A stretch of DNA of 64,000 nt from Methylobacterium radiotolerans JCM 2831. GTDB taxonomy: Bacteria > Pseudomonadota > Alphaproteobacteria > Rhizobiales > Beijerinckiaceae. Position numbers and translations under genes: made by a program. Location of the stretch: positions 1,302,001 to 1,366,000 of the forward strand of contig NC_010505.1 in the NCBI RefSeq assembly GCF_000019725.1, given 5' to 3'. The number at the start of each line of letters is the position of its first letter. Within the stretch, counting starts at the first letter, position 1. The notes beneath the pieces were generated by a model. The model saw only the letters and a program-made list of their open reading frames with translations. It made no database searches and was not told the origin of the DNA. This document shows positions 58,527 through 64,000 of the stretch, piece by piece.

Positions 58527-58745
58527 TCAGCGCCCGCGGGGCCGGCCGGCCTCCGGACGCAGGTGCAGGAAGCTGCGCTCGCCGGTCGCGGCTTCGGCCA
58601 CGTGCTGGATCGTGTCGAGCAGATCGGACACGGCCCGCGGACCGGTCGGACGGAATCCCGCCTTCGGCTCGACCCAGCGCCCCTGCGTGCGGTTCGCGGC
58701 GATCTGCGCCTCGCTCAGCGCGTCGAAATCCCGGCGTCGGGTCAT
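58527..58745 (-). CDS. small hypothetical protein
   Basis: 72 residues: MTRRRDFDALSEAQIAANRT, QGRWVEPKAGFRPTGPRAVS, DLLDTIQHVAEAATGERSFL. Ordered, charged, no known family. ATG 58745. Confidence 0.6.
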   Translation of the reverse strand: MTRRRDFDALSEAQIAANRTQGRWVEPKAGFRPTGPRAVSDLLDTIQHVAEAATGERSFLHLRPEAGRPRGR

Positions 58746-58892
58746 GGCTCAGCCCTCCGCCGACGACTCTGTCGGGGGCATGGTTGACGAAAGGTTAACG
58801 TCGGATCCGCCGGCGGGGCGCGCGTCGACGCGCCGCGAAACGCCGCCGGCTTGATCCCCGGCGCCGACCTCTCTAAACAGCAAAAACCGAGG

Positions 58893-58918
58893 TAAATCAA
58901 TAGATTAGTGTGATTATA
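58893..58918 (+). promoter_or_regulatory. AT-rich dyad upstream of the siderophore operon
   Basis: TAAATCA (58893-58899) and TGATTATA (58911-58918) face each other in the only AT-rich stretch before the MFS gene. A plausible iron-responsive operator and promoter, by position only; it is not a clear Fur, Irr or RirA consensus. Confidence 0.3.
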
Positions 58919-58956
58919 AACTGCAGTCTCCGGGCCGGCGCGGATCGCGGCACAGC

Positions 58957-60231
58957 GTGCGGGTCGCGGTGACCGGTTCCGCCGGACCTGCCATCGGCAC
59001 CCGGGTCGTCGATACCCTGGCGGGCCTGCGGCCGCTGGCGCCGTTCTTCTGCCTGTACGTGACCTTCGGGGCGACGCTCGGCTTCCTGTCCGGCGGGGCG
59101 CCGCTGATCCTGCGGGCGCGGGGCGTGGAGCTGGCCGAGGTCGGGCTTCTGCAGCTCATCAACCTGCCGGTCGGGCTCACCTTCCTGTGGGCGCCCCTGC
59201 TCGACCGGCTCCGCCTGCCGTTCCTCAGCCACCGGATCGGCTGGATCGCGGCCGCGCAGGCCGCCTCGGTGCTCCTGCTGGCCGTCCTGAGTCTCGGCGA
59301 GACCTGGCCGCTCCTGGCGCTGCTCGCCCTGGCGATCGCCGCCTGCGCCTGCGTGGCGACCATGGACATCGCCCTCGAGGCCCTGGTGGTCGAGACCGTG
59401 CCGGCGGGGCGGCGCGCCTTCGTGGCCTCGGCCAAGCTGTGCGGCGCCTCCCTCGGCGGCATCCTGGGGGTCGGCGTGCTGGTCGGCTCCTACGACAGCC
59501 TGGGCTGGCGCGGGGCGGTCCTGGCCTGCGCGGCCCTCGACGCCCTCTGCCTGCTGCCGATCCTGGGTTACCGGGAGGCCCCCCTGCGCGGGGCCGGGGG
59601 CGCCGCCGGAACCGGCGCCGGCCCGGAGCGCTGGTCGGGCTCGCTGGCTCGGCTGCGCCGCCTGGCCGGGCGCGTGCTGGTGCTCGGGGCCTACTTCGCC
59701 GCCTCCTACCTCGTGGCCGGGCCCAACACCCTGGCGCTCCTCGATCTCGGCGTCCCGCTCGGGCAGGTCGGCACGCTCACCGGCACCGTGCTCCCGGCCG
59801 TGAACCTCGTCATGGCGCTGGCGGCCGGCTGGCTGGCCGCGCGGTTCGGCACGGTCCGGCTGATCGCCGCGGGGGCCCTCGGCGTCCTGGCCTCCGGGGG
59901 CCTGATGGTCGTCGCCTGCGCGGGCCGGATGCCCGATCTCGGCGTCGCCGCCGCGGTGCTGAGCTTCGTCGCGGGCGGGTTCCTGGGCGTGCCGGTCTTC
60001 AACATGATCTACCGCTGGGCCCAGGGCCCGAAGCCCGCCACCGACTACGCGCTCCTGTTCGGTGCCGCCTTCTTCGCCGCGATGCCGCTGCGGGTGGCCG
60101 CCCCGGCGCTCGCCGGATGGATCGGCTGGCCGGGCTACTTCGCCGCCACCCTGCCGCTCTACGCCGCCGCGGTGGCGTGGCTCGCCGTCGCGGTGGAGCG
60201 GACCCTGCGGGACGACGGGGCCGCGCGATGA
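58957..60231 (+). CDS. MFS transporter, RhtX/FptX siderophore-import type
   Basis: 424 residues, about 12 helices. PFFCLYVTFGATLGFLSGGA, NLPVGLTFLWAPLLDRLRLP (the xxWAPxxDR loop of this branch), ALVVETVPAGRRAFVASAKL and GPKPATDYALLFGAAFFAAM are typical of AmpG/RhtX-like MFS proteins; AmpG (muropeptide permease) is the alternative. The adjacent fhuF gene, overlapping by 4 nt, favours ferric-siderophore import across the inner membrane. Start GTG 58957. Confidence 0.85.
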   Translation: MRVAVTGSAGPAIGTRVVDTLAGLRPLAPFFCLYVTFGATLGFLSGGAPLILRARGVELAEVGLLQLINLPVGLTFLWAPLLDRLRLPFLSHRIGWIAAAQAASVLLLAVLSLGETWPLLALLALAIAACACVATMDIALEALVVETVPAGRRAFVASAKLCGASLGGILGVGVLVGSYDSLGWRGAVLACAALDALCLLPILGYREAPLRGAGGAAGTGAGPERWSGSLARLRRLAGRVLVLGAYFAASYLVAGPNTLALLDLGVPLGQVGTLTGTVLPAVNLVMALAAGWLAARFGTVRLIAAGALGVLASGGLMVVACAGRMPDLGVAAAVLSFVAGGFLGVPVFNMIYRWAQGPKPATDYALLFGAAFFAAMPLRVAAPALAGWIGWPGYFAATLPLYAAAVAWLAVAVERTLRDDGAAR

Positions 60232-61010
60232 TCGCCGAGGTCGCCGCCCAGGTTCCCGACACGCTCGCGGCCTACCGGGACGGGGTCGCCGAGGGCCCCG
60301 GCGGCCCGGAGGCGCTGCCCCTCGGCGCCCTGCGCGACCCCGACGTGTTCGACGCGACGCTGGCGGCCTTCGGGGCCGGGTTCGGCGCGGCGTTCCGGAC
60401 CGCGGATCCGCGGGTCCGGGTCTCGTACTGGAGCCAGTTCTACCTCGCGGCCCTGGCGACGCCGGCGCTGACCGCCCTGGTGCGCCTCGGCCGGCCGCTG
60501 CCGCTCGCCTTCGACGCGGTCAGCCTCGAGCTCGACGCGGCCGGCCGGCCGTGCCGCTTCCGCCTGCCCGCGGACGGGTCCGGCTGCGCGGCCTGCCCGG
60601 CGCCCGGCCTGACCGGGCTGGTGGAGGCGCATCTGCGCCCGTTCGTCGAGCTCTGCCACGCCCGGTGCGGGATCGCGCCCCGGGTCCTCTGGGGCAATGC
60701 CGCGGTGATCCTCGACTACGTCGCCCGGGAACTCGGCGGCGCGCCCGGGGGACCGCTCGGGGGCGGGGAGGGGAACGGCGCCGCCTGCGCGAGCGCCTGC
60801 ACCGACGCCTGTGACGACGTCGCGGCCTGCCTCGGATGGCGCGCCGGCCCCGGCTGCGCTAGGAGCCCGCTCGAGAGTCCTCTTGCGCAGGCGCTCTGCC
60901 CGGGGGCGTCGGGCTGCCGGCGGCGGCGCGTCTGCTGCCTGCGCCACCGCCTGCCGGGGGTGCCGTCCTGCGGCGCGCTCTGCCCCGTCGAGTGCGCCGC
61001 CCAACGCTGA
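60228..61010 (+). CDS. fhuF: siderophore-iron reductase FhuF-like
   Basis: 260 residues. Reduces ferric siderophores in the cytoplasm with a C-terminal [2Fe-2S] cluster. SYWSQFYLAALATPALTALV is the FhuF N-domain; the cluster site reads CCLRHRLPGVPSCGALC. FhuF normally has C-C-x10-C-x2-C; here the first three Cys fit, but the last pair is separated by three residues. About ten further cysteines precede it (CASACTDACDDVAACL), also unusual. ATG 60228 overlaps the MFS stop. Confidence 0.85.
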   Translation: MIAEVAAQVPDTLAAYRDGVAEGPGGPEALPLGALRDPDVFDATLAAFGAGFGAAFRTADPRVRVSYWSQFYLAALATPALTALVRLGRPLPLAFDAVSLELDAAGRPCRFRLPADGSGCAACPAPGLTGLVEAHLRPFVELCHARCGIAPRVLWGNAAVILDYVARELGGAPGGPLGGGEGNGAACASACTDACDDVAACLGWRAGPGCARSPLESPLAQALCPGASGCRRRRVCCLRHRLPGVPSCGALCPVECAAQR

Positions 61011-61023
61011 TCCGAGCCGCGCG

Positions 61024-62772
61024 ATGCTGAAGGCCTTCCTCGCCTATTACCGGCCGTACCGGACGCTGTTCCTGGTCGATTTCGGCTGCGCGGTGCTGTC
61101 GGGCCTGCTGGAGCTCGGCTTCCCCATCGCGGTGAAGGGCTTCATCGACAGCCTGCTGCCCCGGCAGGACTGGGGCCTGATCCTGCTCGCCGCGGCGGCG
61201 CTGACGCTGGTCTACGTCGCCAATGCCGGCCTGATGGTGGTGGTCACCTACTGGGGCCACGTGCTCGGCATCAACATCGAGACCACGATGCGGGCGCGGG
61301 CCTTCGACCACCTGCAGAAGCTCTCCTTCCGCTTCTACGACGGCCAGAAGACCGGCCACCTCGTCGCCCGGGTGACCAAGGACCTGGAGGAGATCGGCGA
61401 GGTCGCCCATCACGGGCCCGAGGACCTGTTCATCGCCGTGATGACGCTGCTGGGCGCCTTCGCGCTGATGCTCTACGTCCACGCGCCGCTGGCGCTGATC
61501 ACCGCGGCGATCCTGCCGCTGATCGCCTTCGTGTCGATCCGCTACGGCGGCCGCATGACCCGCAACTGGCAGGCCCAGTACGGACGGGTCGGCGCCTTCA
61601 ACGCGCGGATCGAGGAGAATGTCGGCGGGATGCGGGTCGTGCAGGCCTTCGCCAACGAGCCCCACGAGCGCGCCCTGTTCGCCCTCGACAACGCCCGCTA
61701 CCGCGACACCAAGCTCGAGGCCTACCGGCTGATGGCGGCCGGCCTGTCGATCAACTATCTCGGCCTGCGCCTCGTCCAGATCGCGGTGCTGCTCGGCGGC
61801 GCCGCCTTCGTGGTCCGGGGCGACCTGACGCCGGGCGGCTTCGTGGGCTTCCTGCTGCTGGTGGGCGTGTTCTACCGGCCGCTGGAGAAGATCGGCGCCG
61901 TGGTCGAGACGTATCCGAAGGGGGTCGCGGGCTTCCGCCGCTACCAGGAGCTGCTCGCCACCGAGCCCGACATCACCGACCGGCCGGAGGCCCGCGCGGT
62001 CGGCGCCTTGCGCGGCGACATCCGCTTCGAGGGGGTGGGCTTCGGCTACGGCCCCGGCCGCCCGGTCTTCTCCGGCCTCGACCTCGCGGTGGCGGCCGGC
62101 GAGACGGTGGCGTTCGTGGGCCCCTCGGGGGTCGGCAAGACCACCCTCTGCGCCCTGCTGCCGCGCTTCTACGAGGTCGAGGCGGGCCGCATCACCGTCG
62201 ACGGGCTCGACATCCGCGACATCACCCTGGCGAGCCTGCGCCGCCAGATCGGCATCGTCCAGCAGGACGTGTTCCTGTTCGCCGGCACGATCCGGGAGAA
62301 CATCGCCTACGGCCGCCTCGACGCCACCGAGGCCGAGATCGACGCCGCCGCGCGGCGCGCCCGGCTCGGCGGGCTGATCGACGGCCTGCCGGAGGGCCTC
62401 GACACCGTGGTGGGCGAGCGCGGCGTGCGCCTGTCGGGCGGCCAGAAGCAGCGCATCGCCATCGCGCGGGTCTTCCTCAAGAACCCGCCGATCCTGATCC
62501 TCGACGAGGCGACCTCGGCGCTCGACACGGAGACCGAGCGGGAGATCCAGCGGGCGCTCGCCGAGCTGGCCCGCGGGCGCACGACCCTGGTGATCGCCCA
62601 CCGCCTCGCCACCGTCCGGGACGCCGACCGCATCGTGGTCCTGGGGGAGGGCGGGGTCGTCGAGGAGGGCCGGCACGCGGCTTTGCTGGCCGCCGGCGGC
62701 CCCTACAGCCGCCTGCACGCGGCGCAGTTCGGGCGCGGCGCATCCGGCGCGGGCGTCCTCGCGGCGGAGTGA
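61024..62772 (+). CDS. ABC exporter half-transporter (TMD-NBD fusion)
   Basis: 582 residues. Six-helix membrane domain at about 1-320 (LFLVDFGCAVLSGLLELGFP; FRFYDGQKTGHLVARVTKDL is the coupling-helix region) and ATPase at about 340-570: Walker A FVGPSGVGKTTL, Q-loop IVQQDVFLFAGTIREN, signature LSGGQKQRIAIARV, Walker B ILILDEATSALD, H-loop IAHRLATV. Functions as a homodimer. ATG 61024, 13 nt after fhuF. In siderophore loci such transporters export the siderophore or move the ferric complex; which applies here is not decided. Confidence 0.93.
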   Translation: MLKAFLAYYRPYRTLFLVDFGCAVLSGLLELGFPIAVKGFIDSLLPRQDWGLILLAAAALTLVYVANAGLMVVVTYWGHVLGINIETTMRARAFDHLQKLSFRFYDGQKTGHLVARVTKDLEEIGEVAHHGPEDLFIAVMTLLGAFALMLYVHAPLALITAAILPLIAFVSIRYGGRMTRNWQAQYGRVGAFNARIEENVGGMRVVQAFANEPHERALFALDNARYRDTKLEAYRLMAAGLSINYLGLRLVQIAVLLGGAAFVVRGDLTPGGFVGFLLLVGVFYRPLEKIGAVVETYPKGVAGFRRYQELLATEPDITDRPEARAVGALRGDIRFEGVGFGYGPGRPVFSGLDLAVAAGETVAFVGPSGVGKTTLCALLPRFYEVEAGRITVDGLDIRDITLASLRRQIGIVQQDVFLFAGTIRENIAYGRLDATEAEIDAAARRARLGGLIDGLPEGLDTVVGERGVRLSGGQKQRIAIARVFLKNPPILILDEATSALDTETEREIQRALAELARGRTTLVIAHRLATVRDADRIVVLGEGGVVEEGRHAALLAAGGPYSRLHAAQFGRGASGAGVLAAE

Positions 62773-62791
62773 GAACCGGCCACAGACTCCG

Positions 62792-63847
62792 CTAGGACGG
62801 CGCCGCCGCGCTCGACTCGCGCACGACGAGGCGCGTGGGAAACAGCTTCTGGGCGAGGTCGTCCGGCGCCCGCGTCCCCTCGATCAGCTCGACCAGCGTC
62901 GCGAAGGCGAACCGGACCATGTCGAGCACCGGCACATCGACCGAGGTCAGGCTCGGGACCGCGTAGGCCCCCTGGGCGAGGTTGTCGAAGCCGACGACGC
63001 GGATCTCCGCGGGGACCCGCACGCCGCCCTCGTGCAGCGCCCGCAGCGCGCCGAGCGCCACCCCGTCGCTGGCGGCCACGACGGCGTCCGGGCGGGCGCC
63101 GGGCCCGGTCTCCAGCAGCGCCCGCGCGGCCCGGTAGCCGCCCGCGACGGTCCCGTCGCAGGGGACCACGAGGGCGTCGCGCAGGGGCAGGCCGGCCTCC
63201 GCGAGGGCGTCCCTGTAGCCGCGGAACCGCTCGGTGTCGGCGGCCGGCCGGCGCGCGTCGCCCGTGAGCAGGCAGATCGACCGGCTCCCCGCCGCGATCA
63301 GGTGGCGAACGGCCCCGTGGATCGCGTCGCGCTCGGCCCGCGCCGCATAGTGCGTGCCGGGCACGTCCAGGCCGAACACCACGAACGGGCACCGCTTGGC
63401 CTGGAGCAGGCCGATCAGCGGGTCGTCCCGGCCCTCGGCGAAGACCACGAGGCCGTCGACCCGGGCCTCGCTGACGAGGCTGGCGATCCGGCCCGGGCCG
63501 TCCGGGTCGTCGCCGCGGCGGCAGCGGTGGACCAGGGTGTAGCCCTGCTGGTCGGTGACGGTGCCGAAGGTCTGGAGGACGCGGCCGTGGTCGGTCTCCT
63601 CCCCCGGGCGGGACCCGTCGGCGGCGGGCTCCGGCGCGGGGGCGAACACGCAGGCGATGCTGCGGCTCGGCTTCTTGCGCAGGGACCGGGCGGCGAGGCT
63701 GGGCACGAAGTCCAGGTCGCGCATGGCCGTCTCGATGGTCTCGCGCGTGGTCCGGGCGACCTTCTGCGGGTGGTTCAGGACCAGCGAGACCGTCTGGAAG
63801 CTCACGCCGGCCCGTCGGGCGACGTCCTTGATCGTCGTCTGGCCCAT
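62792..63847 (-). CDS. LacI-family transcriptional regulator
   Basis: 351 residues. N-terminal helix-turn-helix and hinge TIKDVARRAGVSFQTVSLVL, NHPQKVARTTRETIETAMRD, LDFVPSLAARSLRKKPSRSI; then the periplasmic-binding-protein fold with VDGLVVFAEGRDDPLIGLLQ, DAVVAASDGVALGALRALHE, VRVVGFDNLAQGAYAVPSLT. Ligand probably a sugar; its targets are not visible. ATG 63847. Convergent with the ABC exporter gene. Confidence 0.94.
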   Translation of the reverse strand: MGQTTIKDVARRAGVSFQTVSLVLNHPQKVARTTRETIETAMRDLDFVPSLAARSLRKKPSRSIACVFAPAPEPAADGSRPGEETDHGRVLQTFGTVTDQQGYTLVHRCRRGDDPDGPGRIASLVSEARVDGLVVFAEGRDDPLIGLLQAKRCPFVVFGLDVPGTHYAARAERDAIHGAVRHLIAAGSRSICLLTGDARRPAADTERFRGYRDALAEAGLPLRDALVVPCDGTVAGGYRAARALLETGPGARPDAVVAASDGVALGALRALHEGGVRVPAEIRVVGFDNLAQGAYAVPSLTSVDVPVLDMVRFAFATLVELIEGTRAPDDLAQKLFPTRLVVRESSAAAPS

Positions 63848-64000
63848 CGTCCCCTCGCGAGCCGGTCCGAACGGTCGCGGCCGGGCGCGGGCGCGCGGCG
63901 CCGCCTCGTTCGGTGCGGCAATCTAGATCTGTATCGATCGGAGATAAAGCCGCGGGCCGGGCAGCAAAGACGGCATTTTCCGGCGCAGAACCCGCGCAAG
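63848..64000. other. upstream region of the LacI-family gene
   Basis: Contains AATCTAGATCTGTATCGATC (63921 on), AT-richer than its surroundings and with nested palindromes (TCTAGA, AGATCT, ATCGAT). Possible promoter or operator of the regulator. Window ends here. Confidence 0.35.

Noticed and set aside
1..64000. CRISPR arrays, prophage or plasmid replication genes
   Set aside because: No regularly spaced repeats, cas genes, phage structural genes, rep/par genes or origin-like clusters were seen; the holin-X-like protein stands alone.

Overview
The window is about 64 kb of very GC-rich DNA with alphaproteobacterial character. Typical Hyphomicrobiales/Methylobacterium signs are short outer-membrane proteins opening MTKLLASL...AADLPRRAAPPPV, PHA-granule regulator families, an HWE-type kinase, FixJ-type regulators and many small hypothetical proteins with Ala/Arg/Gly-rich composition. 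The genus (Methylobacterium or close relative) is inferred from these families, not shown by a marker gene.

Layout. 1-8.6 kb: heavy-metal RND efflux pump (inner-membrane subunit cut by the left edge, plus adaptor), a small PhaR-domain protein, an OmpR/histidine-kinase pair, a membrane diguanylate cyclase and a PilZ protein. 8.7-16.8 kb: a GntR/FCD regulator divergent from a tightly overlapping eight-gene operon (two Asp/Glu-racemase-family enzymes, a complete PotABCD-type ABC importer, an amidase, 5-hydroxyisourate hydrolase) that looks like purine/hydantoin-type nitrogen-ring catabolism. 17-24.2 kb: small membrane proteins, then a nucleotide-sugar cluster (glycosyltransferase, rfbG, rfbF, an epimerase/reductase, an RfbC-type epimerase, rfbH) for a CDP-3,6-dideoxyhexose.

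25.3-38.2 kb is the most interesting part. It holds three histidine kinases, one of them a single polypeptide joining an MHS-type MFS transporter to a PAS-kinase module, a single-domain response regulator and a FixJ/StyR-type response regulator. Around them lie a flavin disulfide oxidoreductase, an RclC-like membrane protein, a two-subunit molybdenum hydroxylase and a short-chain dehydrogenase. Six of these transcription units carry the same 18-bp site (consensus NNCAWACCNNCGTATGAT, always in the direction of the gene) 61-143 nt before the start codon. I read this as a local two-component regulon with a redox/electrophile-stress or aldehyde-oxidation theme.

38.6-53 kb is an accessory-looking region: small hypothetical genes, a frameshifted exported protein, a PHA-system protein, two paralogous outer-membrane proteins within duplicated blocks (same upstream element, same downstream hairpins, same tiny opposite-strand ORFs), a decayed IS3-family element and a second IS3 remnant, and a LuxR-type regulator. 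53.8-64 kb: tRNA-Arg(CCG), an acyltransferase, a membrane-anchored sigma region-1.1-like protein, a holin-X-like protein, an HWE kinase followed by a degenerate receiver domain, and a siderophore-iron operon (MFS importer, FhuF reductase, ABC exporter) next to a convergent LacI regulator.
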